Assembly (NCBI GenBank): GCA_018881555.1 | Contig: JACAXG010000008.1 | Span: forward strand, 12,677,316-12,741,315 | Reading direction: 5' to 3' | Length of the DNA: 64,000 nucleotides | Source: Amblyornis subalaris | Lineage: Eukaryota; Chordata; Aves; Passeriformes; Ptilonorhynchidae | Part shown: one piece after another, positions 25,478 to 40,400 of the stretch | How the letters are laid out: each line of letters starts with the position of its first letter | Numbering within the stretch: the stretch's first letter is position 1 | The notes under the pieces: model-generated | The model's database searches: none | Told to the model about the DNA's origin: nothing | Seen by the model: the letters and a program-made list of their open reading frames with translations, nothing else | Made by a program: the position numbers and the translations under genes

Positions 25478-28400
25478 GTACCGCTGACACGGCTGCAACT
25501 TTATTTTTCTTTATGGTGTGACCTGTATTGCTTTGGGAAGAGTAGCGTGCTTTGAGAACAGGCTGCGGTGTATAGATAACGCGTTTTGTTTAGCAATCCT
25601 TTACTCCCTTCTCTAGGAGTTCACCTTTCTTTTGGAATAATGCAAGAAGCTGAATCTAGACTTTTATCATCTGTTACTTTAAGAAATTAAAATTAATCTT
25701 TAAAGTAGATAATTGAGAAGAACCTCAATGTTCTTATGTTTTACATGANTAGTTTAAAGTGGTTTATTTGTATTTTATTCCAGGACTAAACATTGCTTAC
25801 AAATTGTTAAATTTGTAGGAACTGGGAGGGAATCTGGAAAATGGTGTCTTAAAGCATTAACTGTCTTTTCCTCATCAGCAATAAACAGGAAATTAATCCA
25901 ATGTACAGTTAGCTGAAAATTCTGCCTTATCAGCAATTGACTACTCTATTTCTTAAAAAGCATGAAAGACTTTCAAGTGACATTAAGAATCTTATTCATT
26001 AACCCAAATTCAACAATGTTCATGAAACACTTAAATATTTGATAGTTTAGGTTAATGTTGGCTTGTGTTTGGGAAGAAAACAGTGACCTTAAGGATTCTG
26101 ACTGCCCTGGAGGAAGGGTAACGTTTTTCTCTGAAAGTTTTTATCACTTAAATATATAGTTTCTTCATTAACCTTGTTTGCTGAGTAACATGAAGACAGC
26201 TTACTAAGTTGGGTTCATTTAATACACCACCATCAAAGATTAATTACCTCCCCAGTTGAATAGATCTAAAGTAAAAGTAACATAAGCCCAGTGACCTTAC
26301 TTAATCATGGCGCTTAAGCTGACAACTAATCAGATGATGCTGCACTCTTGCTTTTCAGTGTACTTTTGTATAGAAAGATTTAGTTATTGAAGTTTAGGAA
26401 AGTGGAATTTTTTTCAGCTGTGTGTTTTTGAAAAGTAACTCCCTGAGTGTGTGTGTGTGTGTGTGTGTATGGTTTTCTACAGAAAACACAAGCTGTTAGG
26501 TACTAAATGTCTCTCTTAAGGGTGCTCTTTATACTAATGATAATATTAAAGAAACATGGGTTTAGCCTTTACTGCATGAAGGGATTTTTTGTGAATGAAT
26601 AGAATTGTTAGATCCGAAGAGCTGGAGTGTTGCTCTGGTACAGTTAGGAAGGGCAACTCTATTATAGTCAAATTCTGAAGAAAAAGGCTCAATGAAAGCT
26701 GAGAGCATGAGGAAGTGTCGAATAACAGATGTGATCAATCAAAATTACAACGTGCAAACAGCTTGTGTTTTATACGAATAAGAAAATGCACCCTTATGCT
26801 TTCAGGCTGTTTTCTCAGAGTAGGATGGGATTCCAGCCTTCTGAAAAAGAAACCTTCAAACATTCTGTCTTAGGAGGGTAAGACCATNCACCACTCCAAA
26901 AAATTGGTTAGGAAAGCAGAAATAAAAGGTACTCTTTGGGAAAGGCATTATGAGGACTGATATATGCAGCCTGTTTCTTTGATGTCTGTCAATGTACAGG
27001 GGGGGAAAAATCCTTAAGCTCTAACATTAAGCTGTTTTTCCAGCTTTAGTATTTACGAGGGGAATTAAAGCTGTTGTGCGCCTTCTACCACAGCTCCGTG
27101 TTACTGCAGCTGGGCGCTTCTGTGTCCGGATTGGGCTTTTCTTCCTTTGGAAACGCTAGTTTCGTCTTAACATGTCATGTTGGTTGATTTATTTAATAAC
27201 CCAAATTGTGTGTAAATGTTGATATGTTCGGAGTAGAACAGATTTTCTGCTATATAGATGTTTTGAGGAACAAGTCAGTGGCAAAAAAGAGAACCAAGGT
27301 CTTCTGCTTCCAGTTCTTTCTTTAAGCCACACGAGCTCCCTCAGCATAAACTCTGTAGAAAGTAGCACAGTCACAAAACAATGACAAATGAAATTTCCAA
27401 AATATATGTAAACAGTAAAAATCTGGGTTCTGATAAAAAGCTATTGTTCTAGTCCATNTACAATTATCATAGTTCTTTCTAAGTGCAGTTTAAGGGGAAC
27501 AAAACACTGCAGCGGCTGGGTTAATATGGCAAACACTATAAGGTCTTTACGTGCATCGTCACATGCCCCACACAAAATCCGTAGTGCAGTTTAGGTGTCA
27601 ACAGTACAGAGGTGTTGGGGTCTTCCCAGATTTTTCATAATTCAAAAATAGAAACAGTTAGTAAAACTTGAAATTTGCTTATTCTAAGTTATAGAAAGCC
27701 CCCCACGTCTGCTGATGAGAAACACCGTTTTCTGTATTTCACTGGTTAAAGCAATCCCCTTGTCACCCCTTCTAAAGCAAACACCCAGACTGGAGGAGCA
27801 GCAGGTGAGAAAAAGCATTCAGAGATTGAGGCTTAAAAGTCTGAAGGTGAAGTCATGGGAAGGAACTCCTGAATTCCCCAGAGTGAGGATGTCCTGTTCT
27901 GCTATACAGGATCTAACACAGTGCCTGGGTTTAGGCTCCAAAAACTACAACAGGGGCATAGAATTCCTTTGCATCTCNGGTATGTGGTATATCTGCTTAC
28001 AGCTCTTACAGTGCAGAATCTCAGACCTGGGAGTCAGGGCTGTTTGCAGCCTGTCTTTTGTTGTCTCCTGCCATCCTCCTGGCACTGCCGTGCAGGAGCT
28101 CTGGGCTGCCTGGTGCTCAGGACNGTGTTTATTTGGCATGGGGAGTGCAGGAAGGGGAATGTGAAGGGGAACCCACCGGCCTCCAGGCCATGGCACATCA
28201 TTAACAGGAGAACCAGGCGTGGAGCCAGAGGGAGAGGGGCCAAAAGATTATGAGATAAACTCNAAGTCATGAATTTTCTTTGATCTTCCTAAATGTATGT
28301 ATTTCATTTTAATGAAATATTAGCANGTTGCAGTTTTGGCGTATTTCAGGTAAGTTCATGTACAGTGTAACTGGAAATGTGTCAAACCCCTGCACTTGGA

Positions 28401-31400
28401 ATTGCTGATCTGTTCTGCTTAATGACAGTGTGAAACAAACAGCTTGTCTTTATTTTTCCATTCAGTAAATCGCTGTATGATGTCTGCTGGTTAATTGGCA
28501 GTCCAGGTTAATNTCCAGTTTGTTCCAGAATGGAAAAGGTCTTTCTTAGGTTGCCTGTTCAAGCAGTTTCTAATGAGAGGAAATGCAGAATTTAATCAAC
28601 TCTACATTAGTTGTCTGGGTTTTTCAGGGTTTCTGTTGCTTGTGTAATTCACCTCAGTGTGAGGTTTTTCTGTTAATTGGCCTTCATTTCCTAACTCCTG
28701 ATAGATATATTGATTTCTGGATATTGCAGACAAATGATGATCAGTCAAGACTGCTGCATGCAACTTGTCCTTATGCTACTGACACTTCAGTGGGTCTGTC
28801 TTGCCTATGGCAAATGAAATCAGAGGTTCTGAGGGTGATGACCAATGAGGGCAGCCAGGAGTCAATCTTTGGTAAACACATGGTGGGATAACATGCTGCA
28901 AACTTCACTGTTGTCTTGGACCAGGAATACTTCACCACTTTCCTAAATGGCTCTTCATTGTACCCCAGCTATCATTTCACGTTCTCTTCTTTGTAACNCT
29001 GCGATTAAAACAAAATGTCTCTGGATTTTGCTTTATTTTGCAGAGACCGGCAGAGGAGGAATAACAAACCTCCTCCTGCCACCATCAGAGAGTGCAGGTG
29101 GTGCATGGGACCTTATGGATTTGAAGGAAAGTTGTATCATCGATTCACACAATTTACTGCATGATCAAGTTGCCGTTAGGTGTCAATTTACTAAAATTGC
29201 TTAATAAATNCTTCTTGAGATGCTGGTGGTTTTACTAGTGGGATGCCTCTCCCAGGTTTTGGGGTGAACTCATGTGGATGTGTGTACAACCTTTGTACAA
29301 CACTGAACTATACTTAGAANGGCTTTACAGTCACCTACTTTGTTTTTCTTGACCATAGGCCTCAGTTCTAGAAGAGTCAATGTTCTAGAATTTCCCAATC
29401 AGAATATTTCTAAGATACTATGAAGCAAAGGCAAATTCTCTGCTGTTTCAAGTATTAAAAAAGTCTCTTTAGTGTGAAAATCAATTGAGAATGTTGTTCT
29501 AGTTTTAGACTTGCTTCACTCCAAAGGTACAAAAAGCTTGAGATGGCTGGCTTAATTTATTTTTAGGTTAAGTGTTTGCTGTGTTAAGGACTGTTGTAAC
29601 ATAGGCTGTTTTTTCTATTTTAACCTCTTTTTTTTGTTTGGTTTTTTTCCTTTTCTGTTTTAATCTTGCTGAANATTAAATGCTGATAACATCCTGTGGA
29701 ACAGAGCTTGAATGTGTGGTTGTGGGGTTTTTTTTTTTGTTAAACTCCAAGTTTTGGGGCATTTATTAGAACTGTTTAATCTGAGGCCAATTTAACTAGT
29801 AGCAGACTAACAAAAATAATATTGTTGGGCTTCCTGCCATGACAAACGTTGACTTACCCTTATAAAGTTGACTAAAAACTAATAACCTTTAAAGTATGGA
29901 AACCTTTAAGGCNCATGGAAATACAGCCAGTTACGTGAAGTCTGAAACAGAGTGGTTCTGTTGGGGTTTACTGGCACTGCTTGTGAATTAGGTCTGAAAC
30001 AAAGGTTACTGTACTGTTTCAATTTATAGTGTCTTGTATTTATTACACTGTTAACACTTTGGAGACTAATTAAAGTTAAAACATTTTTCCCTAATGAATG
30101 CTTCCATAGCATGNAATGAATGCTTTAGATATCTGTTTGTCTTGATTCACATCAGAAAAGGAAAAAAGATACCAACGTGTTTTTTATAAAATGTCAAGCA
30201 AATTAGGTACCCCAGAATTAGCAAGTTAGCTAATCCAGAATTACTGCTGTGAATGTCTCTAACTAGCTGAGCTCCAGTAAATTGCCATGTTTCTAACAAG
30301 CATTGACTATTTCAGCCACTTTGTATGTGGGTTGAGTGAAGGTTAGTCGGCCTTTGAAGGTAAACAGGATAAATTCTAACATTCTAAAATGCNGAGTTCC
30401 TGTACCAGTTTTCACATAGTACTTATTTTCTGGGTTGCCTTAGAAATCTCTGTAAATTCCTTTTGTTGAGTTTGGTTTTAAATACAATCAGAAAAATCAG
30501 CACAATATCCCAGTCACAGCAGTGCAGCAGGCACAAGGATAATGACCCCTCAGGGAAACATTTTCCCTTGTTTGTCGGATCCAGCACCAGCGCTCCGACA
30601 TGGAGCCTGTTGTTGAAGTTGCTGATAAGAGATGGGAGAGTCAGGTGGAAACACAATCATAGCAGCAGTGAACATACATTGGCTCTTCCCTGACAGGAAA
30701 TCAGTGGCTAAGCCCTTCAGGGGCACAGAGTGGAAGAATTTTGAAGTGAGGTACTGGAGCAAGTGAAGACCTTTTATATAGCACCTAGACTACTATTCAG
30801 CATGTGTTATCCAGGTCATTGGCTCTGATCCTCTTAGGGCAATATGAAGGGAATCTGGCCTCATTCTTTTTGTTTCCTTTCTTTCTGTTTGTTAGAAAAT
30901 GAAAATCAGTCTTTTGCTAGAGTAATTTATCCATCACTGTGTGATAATTAACCTGTGGGTGGTCTCGTTGAATGATAATGTATTGAAAACTGGTTGATAT
31001 CATTAAACGGATTTTACTCTGCTTTGAACTTCGGGAAAATTCCATTCTTTACATATACTAGTAAAAGAGGGGTTTTTTATTTTGCAGACGAAGAGCACCA
31101 AAGTGTTAGCTTCTTCCCCTAAATAGCCCCTAGAAGCTTTCATATCTGTGTAGTGTGTTATTGGATACAATATAACCAATTGTTAGGTGCCAGTTTCACT
31201 GATGAAGAAAAAAGATAACAAGAAAAGATAAATAACAAGAACTTAGCTGTCAGTACATAGCAACTAATGTAGATGCTTAATTCTTCACAGGATCTTCCAC
31301 TTTAACATACTTCTGTGGCTACTGAACACTCAGCTTGCCCTGGGAGAGGGTGCTGTGTGCTAAGATTGAGGCTTTTCANTGGTGATCCATGTGCATTAGA

Positions 31401-34400
31401 GCCAAACATAATGATACAAAAGTAATCTTTTTCCAGGATGTTGTCATTTTGAAATGACCATATCACAGTTCAGAAAAGAACATGTCACTCAGTTATGCAA
31501 GGCAAAGAGACTTAAATTTTGCTGAAAAGGGAGCTGGCAGCTCTTACTCAGAAGAGTGTGGCTTCCTGGTAGTGCTGTAGGTGGAGCCGATTGCTGTGTT
31601 TTCTTGCTGTCCCAGAGCAGAAGGGTAATTTTTTGAGTTATACAACAAAAAATAGAGCTTTCCTTGCTTGCCAAACCATTAGGTTAGAGTGTAACATATA
31701 GAAGATACTAGAGATGCAATTGTACATATATAACCTACAGAGTAAATCAGAATGAAGATGCAATCTGAAGCACTGTGTCCTTCATGCCTAATTAGAGGCA
31801 TGGCATCTTTGAAACTTCTGATCTGATAGCTTCCCATCTTAAATTGGTGGTAATCACTGATTATGCCATTGTGATTAATCTTTCTTCCTACTATTTCCCC
31901 AGAAAGGTACATAATAAAAATGTTCTCTTTCAGAAGGACATAGTAGCTGTTTGAAATATCCACTGTCTGGTTTTCAGAATAATCCATATTTTGGACACAG
32001 ATTTGCTTCTTTCATCGGTTTTTTCGCAGTTTCATGTCCTTTCTGAGACTGCCTGTATACACACTATTTCCACCTTAAATTTTTTTCTCTCTGAATTCAA
32101 ATGTTGCCAAAGTCATCTTGAGTTCAGATATACAGCTCCCTCCAAAAGCCATCTGCTCTTTGTTCTAGCCTAGTCAGGTATTAATTTGACTTCCCTTGAC
32201 TGTTCAGTCTTTGAAGTTCCTGCACTCATGTTTCCCTCAGCTTTATTTAGCCTTATATCAAATTTAAAGCCCTGTCAGATTAATGTTACTTGTTCACATA
32301 TACCAGCTCCACATTTTGGAAGCTCTGCCAAACTGTGGTCTGGATCTTTTTTTTTAACTTCCCATATTGCTTTGGCAAGCCTTCATAACTCTGAAAATGC
32401 AATCTAACATGCAATAATTTCAAAAGTGTCTAATAAATTGTTGGTTTTTTGTTTGGGTTTTTTTTTAATACCAATAATAATGATTTTAAAAGGTCAGGCA
32501 AAACATTGTAACTCCTGAATTTTTTATGTTGTAACATGGCCTGCTTCCCAGTCTGGACAGGTGATGGTTGTTGCAAATGGATCCAGCCACTAAATCCTAT
32601 CTCTCAATCCCCTCTGTTTCTAAGTTCCCTGAACTGGAAGGGGGAGGCAGGAGGAGAGAGGCAGTGATGGCTTTTGGTAGCTCTGAGTCTTCTGAGCACA
32701 CTCAGAGGTACAGGCCTGGAATCTGATGTTCATTCTGCTCTATGTTGTGCAGTATGTCCTCACTGGAGCCTCCTCATGCTGGCCAGGCACAGTTGAAGAT
32801 TCATACCCCAAAGGATTTTATGGTTGTGGAACTTCTGCTTAACTGGAAAATCAGAGATTTTTCAGAAACAAATTGGTGAAATAATGAACATACTGGACTA
32901 ATGTGCAAGTGCAGATTCTGGTCAGTATCTCTGGGTAAAGCAGGACAGTTCACACAGTCTCCTCTTTCCATTTGATCTCTTGGCTGTGACAAAGAGTCCG
33001 TGGTGAGCAAAACAACCACCTGTTCAAAACTTGCACTTGACTGTGGAATTTTCCCCTGCCCAGGTCGTTGATCTCAGCAGTTTGTTCAGTTTCTCTGCAG
33101 CGCTGGTTTGGAGAGGTGACACAGCTTGAGAATGAGGGTGTTGATGAAAGAGGAGGTAGAGGCAGAATGGATGTAGATGGTACAGCAGAAATCCTGTGAT
33201 CAAATGTGTAGCAGTTTCAGTATTACTGTCTGACAGTTTTAGAATTGCTCTGGTGGTGCTATGTTTTCATTGCACAGTCAAAGCCTTATTTGTACAAACT
33301 TCATTTTTCTACGGTAGAAAGGGTGCCTAAGTGCTGAAGGCTTTTGTTGTTAGACTTTGCTGAATAAGATGACACCTGGAACAGTAAGATTTGATGAATT
33401 TTCACTCCCAGCCCGATATCCTAACCTGCCAGGCAGTTTCTCATGCAAGGCCAAAATCATGTTAGAAGTATTCAGAAAAGGTTTTCTCAAACAAGAATTT
33501 ATGATTAACAAGATTTTCTTTCAGAACTCATTGATAAAGGTGTAAAGTCTCAGGCTTCTGAAATTATCTTAAATAATGCTATTTGAGAGAATCCTGTAAT
33601 AATGCTGATTTCTTTCCATAAAATTGAATTCTAAATTTGAACTGTCTATTTAGCTGCTTGGAATTCTGGTTAGAATTTTTGGTGTGAAATCAGAACCCGA
33701 TAGGTTCTGATAGGATTCCTCTGCATGAGGAACTCAGGATGGGGTGCTGACACAGAATGGCAGGACTGCAGTTACCTGACCTGGCTTTGACTGCTGGGAG
33801 CAGAGCTGGCCTCTGGTGGCTCACAGCAAGAAGTTCTAGAAGATCTTAATGGTTTTTGATGGTGGCTGAAACTCTGCTTGGAGTTTATCTTTGAAATCAG
33901 TTTCTGTTTTCAGTGAGGTTTTGCATCATGAACATTAGTAAAAACTATACTGCCTTAGCATTTTTCTCCTTGAAATGGATGGGGGCAATGGATACCAGAA
34001 AGGATACAGCATAAAGAAAGAGTAATAATTTCTATTAATCCTAATCCTCCCATCCCTATCTCCTGGAAAGTCTGTACAACGTTCATTTCCAGGTTTTGCT
34101 TTTGGGCTGGGATGTGGATGCCTAAGTAACCTGTGCTGCTCAGGCAGGGCTGCTGGCACAAGCTGTGCTGCTGGCATGGCACTGCCCGCCCCGGCTGGGG
34201 CTCCGTGTCCTTGCACTGCAGTGCAGCACAGTTCCTGACAAGCCAGCTCTGGCATTCGGAATAATCATACAACAGAAACAGCTCATGGCTGTGCCACCAG
34301 TTAGTGAAGAATTGCACTGGAATCTCAAAGATTTTTCCTCTTTTTTTGGGGAGTGAGGGAGGGGGTGGGGATGCTGCTGCTGGAGATAAGTATGCAAGTG

Positions 34401-37400
34401 GTGCTGCAATGACGTAAAAAATGCTCCTTCTGAAACCTGCCTCAAAGACATNGTTGCTGAAAAGGAAGGGTTATGAATAACAGTGCGATGATGAAGATAA
34501 GGATTTAACTTGCTTTAGACTGCTACAGTTCTCTAATGCCAGATTTCATNTGTGATGGAACACATTATTTTTGCTAGAGGGTTAAACACTTTGTCGCTCA
34601 TCTCAGCTGGCTTTTATGGATTTCCAGNTCTGCCTGCTGAGAAGTAAATTAAATATGTAGCTGCTTCTCACCTTTCCTCTGTTACTGCACTAATGGAAGA
34701 GAATTTTTCTTGCCAGTAATACAGACGGTGATCATCGATGCTGAGATTTATTATTTTTTGGTATCAAGAAGGAAGACAAAACTGCATTATTTCCAGAAGG
34801 ATTTCTATTTCTGAAGAAAAGGATAATAAGCATGCTTCATTTTCTTAAAGCTGTGTCTAGACAATTGGAGGCATAGCAAACCTGCACAAACTTCATAAGC
34901 ATGGCTGAAAAAGAAAGATGAACTGCTTTAGGATGTCCTTGAAATATGGTGTTGGATGGGGTTTTTAACTTCGCTTGGAAGGTTTGGCTCTTTTTCTGTC
35001 AAAAGTTGCCTTTTGCATGTGCTGTTCAAGATCCATTAAATGTGAGATGGAGGTTAGGAAGCCAAGGGTAACTGTTCTATTTTTATGTATTTATAATCAC
35101 TTTTTTCTTGTGTTATGATTTCTTGTTAATTTTTTTTAAATATACGTCTGCAGGACAATTGGCATATTATTTTGAAGTGGTTATATATTACTTNGAGTCT
35201 TGTTGTGCTGTTAGAACTATATATGAAAAACATTTAATTGAATGCTTTATGGTAGTTTTTTGTTTAATTTTCCTTTATATTTTATGCAAAAAGCAAATAT
35301 ATGTAAGCATGTTATTAATATGTTTGCCTGTGTATGTAAGTATTTCCATAAGAATATGCATTCAAAGACAATAAGAGTTAGAGATTTCTAAATTATATTT
35401 TCTGGAATAAAATACATTTAACTGAATAGAATCACATGCTGACAGTGCCAGATGCAAAGAAACAAACAGAATTGTTTATATTTGAAAGTATTCCTTTCGA
35501 TAAGATTATCATAACACGCATTAGCTGCAGAGCATTGCTGAAAATTTCTCTTCTAAGAATGAGTTAATATAATCAAATGATTTAGTCTTTCTTTNCCTCC
35601 CTTCCCTTGCTCCTAGCCATGCCAACTTCTCCATCATTACATTTTTCAGCTGTTTCCAGGACCTGTTTGTGCCAGCCAAGAGCAATCTGGCACCGTCCGT
35701 CAGCATTTAAAACTGCTGTTGTTTATTTACTGCCCTAATTGTAGCCCAGGTTTGCAAACATGCTTGTTACAAACGCTTTCTTAAGGAAATCAACAAAACC
35801 GTTAGCAGTCTTCATCTGATTATGCTCACGCTCCCATTTTTTTCCTTTCCCTCCTCCTCCCTGTGCTGCAGGAGCCCAGTAACAAACGGGTCAAGCCTCT
35901 CTCCAGAGTCACGTCCCTGGCCAGCCTCATTCCTCCTGTGCGAGCCACTCCGCTGAAGAGGTTCGGCCAGACGCTCCAGGTAACGACGGCAGAGTCCTGC
36001 TGCATCCACACGCACCTGCCGTTCCTTCCAGGGCTCCTGGGAGCGGGAGATGCCCACAGACACCCCCCACTTGTGACCACAGGGTCACTCAGCTTAAAAT
36101 TCACAACTCTCACCTCGAAAAAAACACTTCTCTGTCCACACAATTTATGTTTTTCCCTTACCAGAAAGAAAACTATTCCACCTGAAGCATATAAAAGTTG
36201 TTTACTAAGGGATTATTGTTGCTTTTAGAATTTGATTAAGAGAATGTTCCGTGACGCTTTCTACTAATTTTGTTTTGTTTCTTTGAAAATTTTATTTTTG
36301 GTATAGTCGGTCAGGTAGGACTGCTAAATTTCCTCCTGTAGAGTGAACTTTGACCTTACCAAAACAAAACAGTTAGTGAACAATTGGAAATTTCCAAGTC
36401 ATTTTCCAAAGCTGCTGCTGAAAATTAATAAACGGCTAACAAATTTTAAATGCAGTTTCTATGTTACAAATTAAGTGTGCAATACTTAACATACTTAGAG
36501 ACTAATGGAACTTGTTTATAAAGCATTTGTGCTTTCAGACCTAGAGATGGCAAAATATTGGGGTGCTCAACTCCTACTGGCTGTGCAGTGACGGCTGGGA
36601 GCTGCAGCACTGCTCTGGGTCTGGCCTAGAAAGCCGCTGTTTCCTCTTTAAAACAATTTATGTAAGAAGTCATGTAAAAGATGTAAAGAGAATTATTCAA
36701 CAAGCTTAATTTCTTTGAGAGGAAATATAAAAATAACTTGTATGTATTAAAAATGTTCCTTAATCAAATTTTGCTAGATTAGAGCATTACTGAAGTTACC
36801 TGTTAAGGAGGAAAGAAATAAAACTTTAGAGTCTTATGACTGGGAAAGAACCCCATTTTTCTGTAGTGGTAATTACCTAGAAAACGGATATTACAGGGTT
36901 TTCTGACATTGGTTTTCCTGTCTTTGGTGCCTGGGATGTCGAAAGTGCAGATCTCTGCATGGGCTTGGAGGATCAGCCAAATGTCTGCATCCCTCAGCCT
37001 GGCTCGGCCCAGGAATGGTCTGGCGTGACTCGAGCAGAGATCCCTCTNTTCCCTGGGGTGTATGGGTCTCCTCCATAGTCTGCCTCCAGGAGAAACTGGC
37101 CCGACTCTGAAAGGGCTACATTAGTTCCAGTTGTGAGGAGTGTGGAAAGGGATTTAATTTTTGGCTAAACTGCTGCTGAGCCCAGTGCTTCCCTTTGCAC
37201 AGCCCTAGGCAGCTGCTGGCCTCATTTAGGTACCTGTGCTATTGTTCTGCGGTGAATGCCTCTGGGACTGCACAATACAGTGTCCAGTATAATATTGTAT
37301 TTAATAAAGTTGGTTTAGACTAACCAAAACAACTATCCTTTCAGGTATGCAGTAGCAGCTTCCTGAGATGAGAGCTGTATAAATGTGTTTCAGGGTAAAT

Positions 37401-40400
37401 TTTGTCAAAAACAGGAGGGAAAAGAATGGCTTTGTTGCAATTCCTACTGTTGCAAACATTTCTGTATTGCTCTGTTCATACTGACCATAAGAGTATATTT
37501 TAATTAGCAGATTAAACAGTGATGTTAACTATGTGCTTGAAGGAGCTGTGGTGAGAAATCAGCTTCTGTGTTCTCCAAATCCTAGGTCTGAATCCATTGC
37601 CAAATGATAAATGCTGGTGATGTCCCTCAAAACTGCCTTCATACCTGGCTGTAAATTGACTTCTTATCTGATTTTGTCAGCAACTATAGAACAGGGACAA
37701 AAAAGACTGACCTTGTGCTCAGGTGTCCCACTTGGAATTATTTAGAAACATTCTGGGAAGTATGTGTAGCTATTTCACTTTATTATGTATTGACATAGCT
37801 GTCACTGTGTCTTGTGAACAGTATAGATTTCTTTTATGGTGTTATCTCCTGTAAAAAAGAAAAAAATGTTGATATTTCTTACTGGGTGAACTTTTATGTA
37901 TCTTCATTGTTACTTCAGTCAAACCCCATGTTTCTTCTTGTATTGCTGCTAGANGTTCCGTATCTGTAAAATGAAGAAAACTACAATCATCACCACAACA
38001 TGCAAAACAAATGACTTCTTCCTCTGGAAGAAAACAAAACAAAGTCAACAGAACATCCATCTAAAAAGACCACTTCAACAGCATCAGTAAAAGGAACTAG
38101 AAAATTCTGAGATTCCTTTATGACATTTCAAACAAACCTTCTTACATGTTCTTCTAAATGGAAGATACATGTAAGAGGGGGAAAAAAAGCTTATTGTGTA
38201 TAATTTTGCTTATCTCTGTACATGTATCTTCCACTTTATATTAATGGACTTTCAGCATGAAGTTTGAAGAGAAACATTTCTGTCTGGAATTTGTGTAGTG
38301 TCTTTTAGGATGTGTTCTTAGCAACTTCTCATGTTTTGCATATTTTATTGATTGTAGAAGTATTTGATTGTTTTGTGTATACTTAACTTTATTCCAGTTT
38401 TCCACTTACTTTCAATGCTTTTCCATAAGGATTCCAAGTAAAAAAATAAGTCTTTCTGGTTTTCTTTCTGGGCNTTTTTTTTTTGGATTGACTATTTGTA
38501 GTCATTCTGTTTCTGTCACGTAGGGCAGTGTAGACCAGCTGACTATAAAATGCTGTTAGCTTCATCTCTGCCAGAGTCTTTCTGTGTAGCTGCAGGATAC
38601 CTAATGTTAAGCAGATATTTTTATTTGTTAATCCACCTGGGAGGCCAGTTTATTTCATAGCTGTATTTTCAGTCTCCATCAAGCTAGACTAATGATTATG
38701 ATGATCTGCTTCGTCTTATTCACAGCTGTGCTGTTTGGCTTAAAAGCAGAAAATAGGATCAGAAAAAGAACTCCAGCTGATGCTGAAGAAAGAAATTGAA
38801 GTCTGGCTGACTTCCTCTGCAACTTCAGTTTTCATCAGTGTGTCTTCAATTTAAGTAGGGAGTCCAAGTTACTTTTACCTATCTTAGGACACCAGAAATT
38901 TCTAAAAATCCTGAAGAAGAAAATTCTTTTTAACATCNGTTGTAAATGGCAGGGCTTTGATCAGTAGTGCCCTTTTCCCAGTATGTGAAGGTGTTTGCTT
39001 TATTGCAGCTCTAATTAAGGTTTGTTAATTGCATGAATTAACATCAGTAACACATAGACCCTTCATAGTAAGAGTCTTGTAACAGCCAGGGAAAGCTGTT
39101 GCTGTCAGAGAAATATGGTAAACAAAATGAGGTGTTGTGGATGGATTTTTCCACAGCTCCTTTAGTTTTTGGAATTATATGAAACTTTTAATCATTCCAC
39201 ATGGCGATAATTTTTAAATAGTGTGTGGGACATGTTTTTAAGGGAAACCACAAACTAGAAAAATATTTCTAGGACTGGAGATGTAGAAGTGCTGTTTTGA
39301 CATTCCTGCAGTTCCTTCATGGGATTCTATCACGACTGATTTTTTTTCTTTTTTTTTTTTCTCCTTCTTGACAAGTACCAACCAAAGATACCATCAGAGT
39401 ACCTTCAAACTTGTTTTTAAAAATTTTTGGTAGAACTTCAATTTTGGGCTCTATTCCACTAATAAATAACCTCAGTCCTGTGTCCCTTATTAAGCAAGGT
39501 ACCCTTTGTATGGCTAATGGAAAGGCTGATATATGACAGAAATCAATTAAATATCTGGTTACTGTGTCTAGGTAGCAAAGATGCTAAGCAAACAAGCAAG
39601 CAGACTCTGGAGAGTTTGGTTTTCTTTTGAGTCTCTCAGCCTTTTGGTGCCCCTTCTGCCTGATGAAGACAGTTTAGGACTGTAGAGGATTGTATTGAGT
39701 GTTCTCATGCAGAGGAGAGAAACATTCTGTCAGTGCNTGTGAAAGGTTACTTTTCCCAAAACACTGCCTAATTTGAATTTGCTGTTACAGGCACAAGCCA
39801 TTTTATAACCTGATATGTGACATTGTTAAAAGGTTTCAAAATCAAGGCATTTACTGTAAGAATCAGTCTCTCTGATGCCTTTCATTTTAAGTACTTTCTT
39901 CATTCAATGTAAAACATTCCAAAACACCACCACAAAGGAGCTGTGTACTGGAGGATGCATATGGGAATGCATGGAAAGGGGCATTCCACACTGGGTCATG
40001 GAATGTTCTGCTTGGTTGCATTCTTGTTGTTAGTGATTTGTGGATGCAATGCACCTGCCTTTCTTCCCTAATCTTCCCATTTGCATGGGAAAATAACAGG
40101 TTCCATGATTCCCCAACCTGGAAACTGAGAGAATTTATTTTGTTTTAAATATTCTTACCCAAGGCAATTGAAAGATGATTGTTTTATGTAAGGCAGGTTT
40201 TAAATAACAATAAAAATGTAGAGTATTTCAACTATGTGAAATACTTAAAGCATTTCAGAGGTACGACCTCAAAAAGAAGCCTCTAATTTTACTGAATTGA
40301 AACTCTGGTTTTGATCAGTTCTGTTTGTTTAGTGTGTTGGACCATTCTGCATTATCCCTGTAGTTCACTCTTGTTGCTTGTTGTAGGAGAATGCATTGCA

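Larger units (their letters stand above)
24835..25480 (+). promoter_or_regulatory. ARHGEF3: CpG island / promoter of the ARHGEF3 MVAKDYPF isoform
   Basis: This stretch is strikingly GC-rich and CpG-dense against an AT-rich background. It contains stacked GC boxes and ends inside coding exon 1. CpG islands at first exons are typical of housekeeping-type vertebrate promoters. The exact start site cannot be read from the sequence. Several open frames on both strands here are by-products of the high GC content. Confidence 0.85.
25478..35871 (+). other. ARHGEF3: ARHGEF3 intron 1 (10.4 kb)
   Basis: The donor GTACCG and the acceptor after a pyrimidine tract ending CTGCAG bound the longest intron of the gene. 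It contains a GT dinucleotide repeat at 26447, a possible CTCF-type motif at 33807 and several homopolymer runs. A 149-codon open frame near 27.7-28.2 kb has no recognisable protein content. Confidence 0.85.

Noticed and set aside
27715..28164. 149-codon open frame in ARHGEF3 intron 1
   Set aside because: It contains ambiguous bases, has no recognisable domain or splice pattern, and overlaps other open frames of similar length.
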